Of a stretch of DNA of 64,000 bases, positions 29,201 to 37,159 are shown piece by piece; within the stretch, counting starts at the first letter, position 1, and each line of letters starts with the position of its first letter. A program made the position numbers and the translations under genes. The stretch comes from Rhodanobacteraceae bacterium (lineage in GTDB: Bacteria > Pseudomonadota > Gammaproteobacteria > Xanthomonadales > Rhodanobacteraceae): positions 1-64,000 of the forward strand of contig JAEUPP010000024.1 of the NCBI GenBank assembly GCA_016790075.1, in the 5' to 3' direction. The notes beneath the pieces are model-generated. The model was not told where the DNA came from. It made no database searches and saw nothing but the letters and a program-made list of their open reading frames with translations.

Positions 29201-30967
29201 GCTGCTCAGCAGCCGGCCGTTGGTGGCGTCGCGCTCGAACCGTTCGACCGCTCCATCGGGGTGTTCAACCGCAGCGGCGTTGCCCCAATCGTCGTAAGTG
29301 ATTTCGGTGGCGCGGTTGGCTGCATCGCGAAACACGACCGCTTGACCCACCGCGTTGCGTTCGACGCGCGTAACTGCACCGTCGGGCGCGATCGTGCACA
29401 CCAACTGGTGGTCGCGGTCGCTGAAATATTCGGTCACGCGCCCACCAACGTCGGTCACGCGCGTGTGGCCCGGTGCATACGCAAACCGCCAGCGCTCTCC
29501 CGTCGATGCTGCGCATTCGACCACTTTGCCGTCCGGTGCGAGCCGGTCCCAGGTGTAGCGCGCGGTTACGCCCCCGGGCTCCCCGTGCGACGTCAGGATG
29601 TGGCGATCCCAGGTGAACGAACGCACCACCTCCCCCGCTCCATCCACCACTTCGCGCAGGTCGCCCTCGTCGCTGTAGCGGTACTCGACGAGCCAACGCT
29701 GCTGCTCCGCCGGGAACTGGCCATCCGGCTGCGGCTCGCCCAGCAGTTCGACGGCGTGCGTCAGGCGCGCGCCGGCGGACCCGGGCTGCGAATAGATCAG
29801 GCCGACGCGCCGACCGACGTTGTTGTCGATGAGATACGGCTGGCCGTCGTGCGTGCGGTGCACGCGCACGAAGTTGCCGTTCGCGTCGGAAATCCGATGA
29901 AGGTGAAGGGTGGCGGTGTTCGTCGCGCTGGGAGCCGCGACCGCCTCGGCCGCGGCGACGTCCCCCGCCGGCCCAAACAGCAGTTGGATGCCGGAGGAGT
30001 CGGTCCACCGATACGCGTCCTGCGCGATCCGTGCGAGCGTGCTGCGCTCGTAGACGGAGTAGAAGCTCGTTCCTACCTCAAGCGGAAGAAACCGAATGCG
30101 CCTTCCCTGGGTATCGATGAGGGTAACCGCGCTGGGACCGACCTCGATGCGGTAGGCAATCGGCAGGGCCCATCCCTGCCCCAACGCGCCCACGTCGCCG
30201 TTACTCGACAGGTAACTGCGCTGCCAACGAAAGGGCATCGGACCGTCGAGCACGAAGTCGAGGTCTGCATCCCCCGTCAGGTATTTGATCCCTCGGAGCG
30301 GGTTGACGGGAAAACCGATGCCCAAGCCGGCGGGGCAATCGGCGCAGGGATCGTTCGCTTTCCCATTCGGTTGGCCGCGCTCGACCTTGGTGCCTTTGCG
30401 CTTGCCCAGAAGGCGCTCGCGGATTTTCTCCAACCGCTCGGCCAGCTTCTTGCGCAAGGCGTTCTTCGCAGCCAGGATCTTGCGCGCGTTGAGCAACCCT
30501 TTGCCGGCTTGGTAGATCGACTTGAACTTGCGCAGGACCAGGTCGACGGCCTTGTCCATCAGCATGCCTTCGCCTTGGCCGATCAGCAGCGTCGTCGCCA
30601 CGCCGCCGTAGTCGCCCGATCGCGCCATGGCGGCCACTTCTTCGCCGAAGCCCCCTTCGATCACGGCCTCCATGAAGCCTTCCTGTTCGGAAAGCTCCAG
30701 CAGCCGCTCTAGCTCGGCCTCTTCCTTGTACAGCGCCACCCGCTCTGCGAGCTCGGCTTCGCCTTCGGCGACGCGCCGCGCCTGCTCGGCATCGGCCGCG
30801 TCCTTGGCCCGGTCTTCGTCCGTTTCCGGCGTGAAGTACACGATTTGGCCCGGCGCGTTGCGATTCTTGAACTGTTCGGTGCGCCGCCGCATCCCGGCGG
30901 CCACGGGCGGAGGCTGGTCGGAATAAACGGTGTTGCCGGTGACGGGATCGATGTATTTGTAGGGCAT
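26267..30967 (-). CDS. rhs: T6SS-associated Rhs effector with C-terminal toxin tip
   Basis: A 1566-aa protein from the ATG at 30967 (MPYKYIDPVTGNTVYS). Residues about 55-190 form a helical pre-cocoon part. DPCADCPAGLGIGFPVNPLRGIK then opens the Rhs shell, followed by dozens of YD repeats (xRYxYDxxGxL). The shell closes with GLHYNRFRHYDPDVGRF and the autocleavage-type motif DAVDPLGL. The last roughly 125 residues are the toxin: they contain RKWRDSMRCQCGPGRVAGHVPD, AGG and ATNSYVGG. I cannot assign the toxin class with certainty; an HNH/endonuclease VII-like fold is possible. Loaded on VgrG through the DUF4150 protein. Confidence 0.9.
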   Translation of the reverse strand: MPYKYIDPVTGNTVYSDQPPPVAAGMRRRTEQFKNRNAPGQIVYFTPETDEDRAKDAADAEQARRVAEGEAELAERVALYKEEAELERLLELSEQEGFMEAVIEGGFGEEVAAMARSGDYGGVATTLLIGQGEGMLMDKAVDLVLRKFKSIYQAGKGLLNARKILAAKNALRKKLAERLEKIRERLLGKRKGTKVERGQPNGKANDPCADCPAGLGIGFPVNPLRGIKYLTGDADLDFVLDGPMPFRWQRSYLSSNGDVGALGQGWALPIAYRIEVGPSAVTLIDTQGRRIRFLPLEVGTSFYSVYERSTLARIAQDAYRWTDSSGIQLLFGPAGDVAAAEAVAAPSATNTATLHLHRISDANGNFVRVHRTHDGQPYLIDNNVGRRVGLIYSQPGSAGARLTHAVELLGEPQPDGQFPAEQQRWLVEYRYSDEGDLREVVDGAGEVVRSFTWDRHILTSHGEPGGVTARYTWDRLAPDGKVVECAASTGERWRFAYAPGHTRVTDVGGRVTEYFSDRDHQLVCTIAPDGAVTRVERNAVGQAVVFRDAANRATEITYDDWGNAAAVEHPDGAVERFERDATNGRLLSSTDPLDRVTRYDYDVKGNLTRVTAPDGASTAYEHNAWGQVTAVLDARGGRSIIDYDAQGRVIAVSDCLGQPTRYRYDSAGNLAAIEDALGGVTSFSYRYINRRYRLVERRLADGGVERLAYDRLGRLIAHHDALGRATRFELDPVGRPLARENSSGAALRYGYDVHGRLVALTNENGAVYRFAWDAADRLVAEQGFDGRRRDYGYDRAGELLHLVDGVPQGADLLAPGAPGLLRTRYQRDVRGRLTDKLSAKRGDDGAIKVRHARYRYDLDGKMVQARNEHARVDLHYSLAGQLAREVVRTRGGQTTALAHEHDGMGNRLHTTLPDGRVLRYSLYGSGHVDRIELDGATLAAFERDRLHRETVRSQGPLSTFFEWDAVGRLLSSHTKASAASPTRPPNTAPGLGGAPWGAYETARQYRYDAGGQLLSLEDARRGSARYAYDAIGRIAAAQFGSIAEAFAFDPAGNLLDATAASPAPPSADGGRAWSEEDWETLVRRHIDRPEFNLLQTDEERSTDPSGWAVQRSNRLATHQEHRYRYDAWGNCVEKRSGAGERRAFEWDAEHRLEHVRVETVAGAEEWRYDYDPFGRRIAKHQWRPQSASAPNRGRRARRFRDAGRPVASTHFVWDGNRLLTESADGRVSLHVYEASGFVPLALVRSSLELSSREAAADAVAVTSLPLEWQSLQERYPEEWAAALKRQRRLQERLNRQLPQPTESAPAGAATTEVFHVHTDQLGTPCELTDEHGHLVWAADYKAWGRVRSLQTPARRVVRPVGNAVVQQWEEQVDPVEQNLRFQGQYFDRETGLHYNRFRHYDPDVGRFISQDPVGLLGGANLYVYVDNPTDAVDPLGLAPTTFKLTGRTLCILDKFPAGSAESLELQDFTKRWNTQIQNQGGSMTRRKLTALEKAQSRKWRDSMRCQCGPGRVAGHVPDASAGGSAVPLDWMAQLEATNSYVGGIVRHLPLGYTYDTVKLATSLGGC

Positions 30968-30972
30968 GGCGG

Positions 30973-31341
30973 TCAGCCCACCGACTCGTGGTTCATCCAG
31001 CACGAATCCCCGTGGCGAACGACGGGGATGTCGTTCACCAATACAGTTTCATCGTGGCCCTCGCCCCACACGACGCCTTCCTTGACCTTCGAGTCGAAGC
31101 CCCCGTCCGGCGCCGCGAGTTCGTTCCCCGAGACGCTCGGCGCATACGAGTGCTTGTAGAGAAACGCGGGCTTGTCGGCGAAGAACACGTTCGGCGAACA
31201 CTCGACGCTGGCCGAAAGGTCGGTCACCACCATGTAAGGGAGCACGACCCGGCTGCTGCCCACTTGCGTCCAGCAGAAGTCTGGGCACGTACACACGGCC
31301 ATGAACTCCGAACTCTTTCTTGCTCCTTCGGGCGTGCTCAT
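30973..31341 (-). CDS. PAAR-like DUF4150 tip protein
   Basis: A 122-aa protein. It has a short N-terminal segment, then LPYMVVTDLSASVECSPNVFF and ends with VVWGEGHDETVLVNDIPVVRHGDSCWMNH, the DUF4150 pattern of a PAAR-like cone that caps VgrG and bridges it to the Rhs effector. It overlaps the DUF2169 gene by 4 bp (ATGA) and lies 5 bp before rhs, so the three proteins are made together. Confidence 0.88.
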   Translation of the reverse strand: MSTPEGARKSSEFMAVCTCPDFCWTQVGSSRVVLPYMVVTDLSASVECSPNVFFADKPAFLYKHSYAPSVSGNELAAPDGGFDSKVKEGVVWGEGHDETVLVNDIPVVRHGDSCWMNHESVG

Positions 31342-32621
31342 GCAATTCGTTCCTTGGACGGCAAATGGGCATCCGGCGCGTGGTGAAAGGCGTGCGACGC
31401 GGCCAACTGGAGGTCCGAACGCCGCAACGCGACCACGCCGCCAGCCAGCGGCAGGTTGATGCGGTAGAGCAGCGCGACCTCGCGCGCTTCGGCATCGAGC
31501 AGCACCGTGTCGAGGCGCAGCTCGCGCGATTGTTCGGGCTTTCCCGCCTCATGGATGCAGGCGGCGAATCGAAGCCCGGGCAGATCGATCTGGAACGTCC
31601 GATCGGCCCGGACGGTAGGCGGCAACAGGCCCACCAGGCGCAAACGTGCATCCGGGGACAGCGCGGAAAGCTGGAGATCGGGGTGCGCCCCGTTCCAGTA
31701 CCTCGGGTCGAAATCGTGCGGCAGCAGCGGACGGCGGCCGTCTTGCCACGCGTCGTCGTAGGTGCCCGCGTGCCGGCGCCGCGGTAACCAGGGCTTCGCG
31801 ATCGCGCCCCACCCCCCGACGTCCCCGTCGCCGTCGGGCCGATGGGGTCTGGCGGCACCGGCGGGCCAAATCTGGGCCGCCGACACGACGGGGTTCTGCG
31901 AGGCCAACCGACCGCGCTGCCGCCACGCACCGAACCAGGAAAGCCCCGTCTGCGCGCGGATCGCCGCGATCGACGGCAACCACCCCGTACCCGAGGGGTT
32001 TTCCTCGTTGCAGAAGACGAAGGATCGCTCGCCGTCGCGCAGTTCGAGCCGACCGCCGCGCGCGCAGCTGTAGCGCAGCGGCACCGCAGCAACCGGGACC
32101 GTCCACGATCGGCGCCAAGGGCTGGGACGCAACAGCCCCAACGTCACTGCACACACCAGGCCGCGCCAGAAGCGGCCCAGCGGGTGCCGCCAGCGCCACT
32201 CGCTGGAGCCGTAGACGTCCAGCGACCAATTGCCCGCCGCTTGGAAGGCGGCGGCCGAAGCTGCACCGAACGCGCGTCCCTGTATCGGTTCTTCGATCTC
32301 AAGGCGAACCTGAAAACGGCGAGCGCCCCGCTCCGATGGCGCGTAGGCGGTGCCCTGCACGACGACGTCCACCAGCGGCTTTTCCGGCGCAAGGTCGCTT
32401 TCTCGGTGCAACGCGCATTCCGCTGGGCCGCGCCCAACCTGCTCGAACGGCACTTCCTTGAAGTTGAGGGGCGGCTGCGGATCGCAGGGCGAAACCGCGC
32501 CATCGTGGTCGAATTTCAGCGTGACGCGCGCGACGACGACGGTACGCCGTTCGCCGTGGTGGTTTACGTGCTCGAAACACAACGCGGGGTAGCCGCTGGA
32601 GTTGCGGAATTCTGCAGACAC
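31338..32621 (-). CDS. DUF2169 T6SS effector adaptor
   Basis: A 427-aa protein. The family signature is at the start (VNHHGERRTVVVARVTLKF) and in the C-terminal half (LLPHDFDPRYWNGAHPDLQ, VGLLPP). DUF2169 proteins act as loading chaperones between VgrG, PAAR-like proteins and effectors. It sits between vgrG (14-bp gap) and the DUF4150 gene (4-bp overlap). Confidence 0.87.
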   Translation of the reverse strand: MSAEFRNSSGYPALCFEHVNHHGERRTVVVARVTLKFDHDGAVSPCDPQPPLNFKEVPFEQVGRGPAECALHRESDLAPEKPLVDVVVQGTAYAPSERGARRFQVRLEIEEPIQGRAFGAASAAAFQAAGNWSLDVYGSSEWRWRHPLGRFWRGLVCAVTLGLLRPSPWRRSWTVPVAAVPLRYSCARGGRLELRDGERSFVFCNEENPSGTGWLPSIAAIRAQTGLSWFGAWRQRGRLASQNPVVSAAQIWPAGAARPHRPDGDGDVGGWGAIAKPWLPRRRHAGTYDDAWQDGRRPLLPHDFDPRYWNGAHPDLQLSALSPDARLRLVGLLPPTVRADRTFQIDLPGLRFAACIHEAGKPEQSRELRLDTVLLDAEAREVALLYRINLPLAGGVVALRRSDLQLAASHAFHHAPDAHLPSKERIA

Positions 32622-32635
32622 GGGAGCTGCCTCGC

Positions 32636-34888
32636 TCAGCTGACGCTGTCCGGCTCTACCGCCGCTTTGCCGCCGGAGGGATTGAGCAGCACCTTTTCGC
32701 CATTGATCGTGACGTTCTTGCCCTGCGCGGTGATGTTGACGTCCACGCCGGTGATGGCGACGGTTCCGTCGGCGTTGAGCACCAGAACGGTCTTGCCGAC
32801 TTTCACCGTGAACTTCTTGCCCGCCTTGATGGTGTACTCGTCGCCAACGTTGACGCTTTTGTTCTTGCTGACCCGCGTCGATTGGTTGAGCCCCACCACC
32901 GTGCTCATGATCATCCCAACGTTGAGGCTATATCCCAGCCCCACGTTGTCCATGCGGCCCAGGCCCACGTTCTGCATCGAGGCCATGCCGATGGTTTCGG
33001 TCTTGAACTTGCCGACTTTGACCGACCAGCTCTTGCCGATCTTGTGCGACTCGTTCTTGCCGGTCTTCTTGTTGCGGTTGCTGCCGATGGTCAGCGTTTC
33101 GTTCTTGCCCACCTTGCGCGTGCGGTTGTCGCCGACGCTGTGGGTCTGGTTGTTCCCAATGGAAACCGACTCGTTCTTGCCGACGTCTTCGGTACGGTTG
33201 TCGCCAACGCTGATCTTCTCGTTGTGATCGACGCGTTCGGTGCGGTCGTTGTGTACGGTGATGGTTTCGTTGTGGTCAACCGTCTCGGTGCGGTCGTGCT
33301 TCACGAACACGGTTTCGTCGTGGTCGATGGTCTTCGTGCGGTCGTGCCCAACCCAGTGCGTCTCGTCGTTCTCGACCTCGATGTCCTGGTTCTTCTCCGC
33401 GTGCAGCCAGACCTGTTCCTCGCCCTTCTTGTCCTCGAAGCGGAACGCGTTGGCGTTCTGCCAGGTCGCGCCCATGCTCGAACGCGTCAGAAAACCCGAC
33501 TGCGTGGCGTTGGCGGGCAGACCCCAGGGATGCGGGTTATTGGCGTTGTAGACGCGGCCGACGATGATGGGTTGATCCGGATCGCCGTTGAGGTGATCCA
33601 CCAGCACTTCTTGGCCGATGCGCGGGATGTGGACGCCGCCGAAGCCGGTGCCGGCCCAGGGATGCGAGACGCGGATCCAGCACGAAGAGTTCTCGTCCTT
33701 CTTGCCGTAGCGGTCCCAGTGAAACTGCACCTTCACCTGGCCGTGTTCGTTCGTGTGGATCTCCTGGCCCGCGGGACCGGTGACCACGGCGCTCTCCGGG
33801 CCCATTGTGTGGGGCTTCGGGGTACGGCGTTCTGGGCGGTAGGGCTGGTCGGTGGGGTGGAACTCGGCGGCGATCGTCAGCCTGTGTTCGCCCGAATCTT
33901 CGTTCGCTTCGTAGTCGTTGTCGCTGAAATCGTATTCGGCAGCGACCACGAGGTATTCCCGGTTGTAGCCGCCGACCGCGTGCTTTTCCAACGTGAACAA
34001 GCGACCCGGCGCCAAGCCGCGTGCGCGCCCTTGCCCGTGGCTGCGCTTGTGGTTGGCCTGCAGTTCCTCCAGGCGCACCCGCGCATACGGATCGCCCTCA
34101 CCCAGCGTGGGGTAGCTGCCCGGGTAGTCGAAGATGTCGTAGTTGGCGTGCGGGTGCGACGCCGGCGTGTTGCGACGCGTGGTCAGATCCGCTGACGGCA
34201 TGACGAAGTTGTAGTCGCGCGCCGAATACTTGCCGCTCTGCACCGTGCCGCCAGCGGCCCAGCCGTGGAGGTGGTCTTTGTCCGGGACCGTGTGGTCGTG
34301 CGGGTAGAACGGAATCGTGGCGTAGCCGGGATACGGCGAAGCCAGACCAATATCGTCCGTCAGTACCAGCGTGTGCTCGCCGGCGGAATGATCGAACCAA
34401 AACCAAATGCCTTCGTGTTCCAGCAGCCGCTGCACGAAGTTGGCGTCGGTCTCGCGGTATTGGACGCAGTAGTTCCATTTGCGGTAGCTGCGCGAAAGCA
34501 GCCACTTCGTGGGAAACGGGTACATCGCCAGCACTTGCTTGACGATGTCGGGGGTGCTTTGGCCTTGGAAAATGCGGTAGTCACTGCGCCGCGTCGCGTA
34601 CCACAACCAAGGCTTGAGGTCGGCGATGTAGAGGTGCTGCTTTCCGCGCCGGCCGGCCGAGCGGAAATGCACGCACTGGCCGTTCAAATGGCGGCGCGCG
34701 CCGCCGTCGAGCTCCAGGTCTACTGTGATGGGCCGGCCGAGCAGGTCGTCGGCCGAAAGGCCTTTTTCTTCGCTTTTCAGCATCAGCTGAAATTCGAACA
34801 ATTGGGACAAGGCTTCCCGGCCTTGCAGGCTGTCGAAACGCAACAATTGCGGCCCCAGCGGGGTCGTGACGTTCAAAGCGCGGTTCAT
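32636..34888 (-). CDS. vgrG: VgrG/TssI spike protein
   Basis: A 750-aa trimeric spike of the type VI secretion system, from the ATG at 34888 (MNRALNVTTPLGPQLLRFDSL). The gp27-like part has FEFQLML and YRIFQGQSTPDIVKQVL. The gp5-like OB part has VQFHWDRYGKKDENSSCWIRVSHPWAG and HIPRIGQEVLVDHLNGDPDQPIIVG. Residues about 525-700 are an unusually regular triple-helix needle of (T/N)xxVGxNxT repeats. A C-terminal segment ends GGKAAVEPDSVS. No T6SS structural genes are nearby, so this is an orphan spike cassette. Confidence 0.93.
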   Translation of the reverse strand: MNRALNVTTPLGPQLLRFDSLQGREALSQLFEFQLMLKSEEKGLSADDLLGRPITVDLELDGGARRHLNGQCVHFRSAGRRGKQHLYIADLKPWLWYATRRSDYRIFQGQSTPDIVKQVLAMYPFPTKWLLSRSYRKWNYCVQYRETDANFVQRLLEHEGIWFWFDHSAGEHTLVLTDDIGLASPYPGYATIPFYPHDHTVPDKDHLHGWAAGGTVQSGKYSARDYNFVMPSADLTTRRNTPASHPHANYDIFDYPGSYPTLGEGDPYARVRLEELQANHKRSHGQGRARGLAPGRLFTLEKHAVGGYNREYLVVAAEYDFSDNDYEANEDSGEHRLTIAAEFHPTDQPYRPERRTPKPHTMGPESAVVTGPAGQEIHTNEHGQVKVQFHWDRYGKKDENSSCWIRVSHPWAGTGFGGVHIPRIGQEVLVDHLNGDPDQPIIVGRVYNANNPHPWGLPANATQSGFLTRSSMGATWQNANAFRFEDKKGEEQVWLHAEKNQDIEVENDETHWVGHDRTKTIDHDETVFVKHDRTETVDHNETITVHNDRTERVDHNEKISVGDNRTEDVGKNESVSIGNNQTHSVGDNRTRKVGKNETLTIGSNRNKKTGKNESHKIGKSWSVKVGKFKTETIGMASMQNVGLGRMDNVGLGYSLNVGMIMSTVVGLNQSTRVSKNKSVNVGDEYTIKAGKKFTVKVGKTVLVLNADGTVAITGVDVNITAQGKNVTINGEKVLLNPSGGKAAVEPDSVS

Positions 34889-35303
34889 GGCGAGTCCCTT
34901 CGAGACGGCAAATTCGGGCCAGCAAGGCTCGTGGCGCTGCAACGCAGCCGCCCTACCCAAAACCACTGTTTTCCCCGAACCAACAGAGTACCAAACGATA
35001 TTTGGCGGTTTCCAGGGTCTTCCAGCTCGGCGTTCGCGCGGTGTCGCGAGCAGCGCGATCCTCTCAGGGCGAGCTTCACATTCCTAAATCGAACAAAACC
35101 AAGAGGGTGCCCAACGGATCTGAAGCGGCACGAAAAGCATCGCCGACCGCCGTCGCGCCGATTGCGACGAACCAAGGGCCGGCAAAATTTCCCGGGCCAG
35201 CGTGTTTCCGACGTACATAGCGGCGATCCGGGCGGACGCACCGGTTTGCCCGATGGGCAACTCGGGAGAATGGCCTGGGCACGCCCGCGCGCCGCGAGGG
35301 CAG
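34889..35303 (-). other. Gene-free leader of the vgrG operon
   Basis: This 415-bp stretch between vgrG and the HTH gene has no coding frame I would support. It must hold the promoter of the leftward vgrG-DUF2169-DUF4150-rhs operon. I could not single out a convincing -10/-35 pair. No repeats or hairpins stand out. Confidence 0.4.
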
Positions 35304-35630
35304 TCAGGAAGCCGAGTCGGAGCCCTCGCCCGGGCCAGCTTTCGGCGGCCGCCGCCCCCGTACCGCGGTCTTGCGCGCCGCCGGCAGCTTGGCAAACCCC
35401 TCGCTGACCGCGGCCACGAAGTCGGGCAACGCGACTCGGCACGCCTTGCACCAGTCCCACAGCTGGACCAAATCCAGTCGCGTGATCCCGGTTTCTACGC
35501 TCGAAACCCAGGCCTGAGTCGTCTTGAGCCGCTTCGCGAACGCCACCTGGGTCAACCCGGCCGCCTCCCGCGCCGCGCGCAGTTGCGCGCAGACAAGTCG
35601 GTGTTGCGGGCGATGGATGGACTTCTGCAT
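35304..35630 (-). CDS. XRE-family HTH regulator
   Basis: A 108-aa protein from the ATG at 35630 (MQKSIHRPQHRLVCAQ). The HTH is LRAAREAAGLTQVAFAKRLKTTQAWVSSVETGITRLDLVQL, residues about 15-55. A basic, disordered tail (RKTAVRGRRPPKAGPGEG) follows. It lies directly upstream of the T6SS cassette in the same orientation and may regulate it. The 155-bp divergent spacer to the next gene (35631-35785) has a relatively AT-rich centre suited to promoters. Confidence 0.72.
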   Translation of the reverse strand: MQKSIHRPQHRLVCAQLRAAREAAGLTQVAFAKRLKTTQAWVSSVETGITRLDLVQLWDWCKACRVALPDFVAAVSEGFAKLPAARKTAVRGRRPPKAGPGEGSDSAS

Positions 35631-35785
35631 CAGGTCGCGCCAGGACAAAGGCGGACCTGAAATTAAGGGGCGCATGAATGTACACGAAGCCTTTATATCA
35701 AAAGTCATTGTTTTCTGGTTCGCGAGCGAGCTACTTTGCCCGCGCCGGGCCGGTCGGACCGGCCCACCCGAACGAGGATTCCGCC

Positions 35786-36403
35786 ATGAACGACACCGCG
35801 CTTCCCGCCCCCGCCCCGCAAGCGCCCAGCCCGTTGAACAGCTCCTACACCGCCACGCATCGCCCCGACGGGTGGACCGAATTCCGCGTCATCGGCGCCG
35901 CGGGCCCGTCCGCGCCGTGGTGGCTGCTGATCATCGGGCCGCTTTTCGGTGGCAGCCTCGGTTTCCAGATCGGGCTGCCGCAGACCGTCGGTGGGGTTCT
36001 GGCGGGGTTCTTCCTCGCGTTCTGCTATGCCGTGGGCCGCGCGGGCTCGCTCGGTACGTTCCGCTCACGGCGGGCGCCGGCGGGCACCGTGGTGGCGAAT
36101 CGGTCGGGCATACGGCTGCCGAACGGCCGGTTTATCCCAGCGGATCGCCTGCGCCGGCTCGTCTGCCGTAACGTCCAAGACGGGGTGATCCTGACGTCGG
36201 TCGGCGTGGGCGGCGGGATGGTGGGCGGAATGATCGCGATGGGCGCTGCTCGGCACGCCGCGGACGCCAACATCTTCCTGCCGATCTCGTTCCAGATCGA
36301 CGCCGAGAGCGACGGACAGGCCTACGCGGTGGTCGGCGGCCTGACCGCCGCGACGGCGCGGGCGGTGTTCGACGACCTCTGCCGCGTGCTCGACCTGTCG
36401 TGA
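35786..36403 (+). CDS. Hypothetical membrane protein
   Basis: A 205-aa protein from the ATG at 35786 (GAGGA ribosome-binding site 8 bp upstream). The N-terminal 30 residues are Pro/Ala-rich. Two adjacent membrane segments follow (APWWLLIIGPLFGGSLGF and VGGVLAGFFLAFCYAVG). A cytoplasmic PH-like beta domain then carries GIRLPNGRFIPADRLRRLVCRN. The last part alternates Gly-rich and hydrophobic stretches. No family recognised. Confidence 0.6.
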   Translation: MNDTALPAPAPQAPSPLNSSYTATHRPDGWTEFRVIGAAGPSAPWWLLIIGPLFGGSLGFQIGLPQTVGGVLAGFFLAFCYAVGRAGSLGTFRSRRAPAGTVVANRSGIRLPNGRFIPADRLRRLVCRNVQDGVILTSVGVGGGMVGGMIAMGAARHAADANIFLPISFQIDAESDGQAYAVVGGLTAATARAVFDDLCRVLDLS

Positions 36404-36439
36404 GCGGTCGCGCGGCCTGCAGCCAGGTGCGCGATGCCG

Positions 36440-36721
36440 TTAGGGGCTGCTTCGGGCGCACTCCTGCGCCAGCCATTCCACCACCAGTGGTAACCATCGA
36501 CCCGCTTCCGGTCCCACTGCGGCACCGGACTCCAGCGCACCGCGAAGGGTTTCCGGCATGGCGTTCGCGGGCAACTCGGCGAGCGCGTCTTCCAGAAGAT
36601 CCACGAAGAACGCCTGCGTGCGTGCTGCGGCGGATTCGTCACCCCGCAGGTCCGCAGGCGCTGCGTGAAACCGGGCGGCGTCGCGGACCGCTGCGGCGAT
36701 GCGTTGGACGGCGAAGTACAC
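36440..36721 (-). CDS. Hypothetical protein, 93 aa
   Basis: A short, helical, acidic protein (MYFAVQRIAAAVRDAARFHAAPADLRG, then LLEDALAELPANAMPETLRG). It starts 9 bp after the BON-domain gene, so the two probably form a transcription unit. No family recognised. Confidence 0.5.
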   Translation of the reverse strand: MYFAVQRIAAAVRDAARFHAAPADLRGDESAAARTQAFFVDLLEDALAELPANAMPETLRGALESGAAVGPEAGRWLPLVVEWLAQECARSSP

Positions 36722-36729
36722 GGGGGCGC

Positions 36730-37050
36730 CTACGGGTTGGGCTCGACCTTGACGCGATCCTCCACCCGCTCCACGCCGGACACCTTTTCGACCTCGCGCA
36801 ACGCTGCATCGAGCGTGGTTTTCGTGCGCGCGCTGCCAGTCAGCGTCACCACCCCGTCGCGGACGGCGACTTCGATCCGATGGTACGGCGCCAGGTCGTC
36901 CTGAGCGAGGCGGCGGCGTACGAGGGCCTCGGCGAGTGCGTCGGCGTCCGCGTCGGCTGCGAGGTCAGCGAGGCTCACGGCAGAAACGGGATTGAGGTTC
37001 AACGCGAGGCACGCGGCGAACAGCCAGCGGACGAAATTGAGGGTCGGCAT
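36730..37050 (-). CDS. Periplasmic BON-domain protein
   Basis: A 106-aa protein from the ATG at 37050. A signal peptide (RWLFAACLALNLNPVSAVS) is followed by one BON domain with IEVAVRDGVVTLTGSARTKTTLDAALREVEKVSGVERV, the typical strand-turn-strand GxVxLxGxV pattern. BON proteins bind membranes and support envelope integrity under osmotic stress. Divergent from the LuxR gene at 37160. Confidence 0.8.
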   Translation of the reverse strand: MPTLNFVRWLFAACLALNLNPVSAVSLADLAADADADALAEALVRRRLAQDDLAPYHRIEVAVRDGVVTLTGSARTKTTLDAALREVEKVSGVERVEDRVKVEPNP

Positions 37051-37159
37051 GACAGGGCATCTCCAAGATGCGCCGCAAGTGGCGCGTCCGGGATCGTCTG
37101 CATCCGGGTCGTTCCGCGGCATTCCCACATGGGACTTGCACGCACTGGAGAGGTGAGCC

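Noticed and set aside
26771-30712. A 1313-codon open frame on the plus strand
   Set aside because: It is the antisense shadow of the rhs gene, whose YD repeats are clearly in the other strand.
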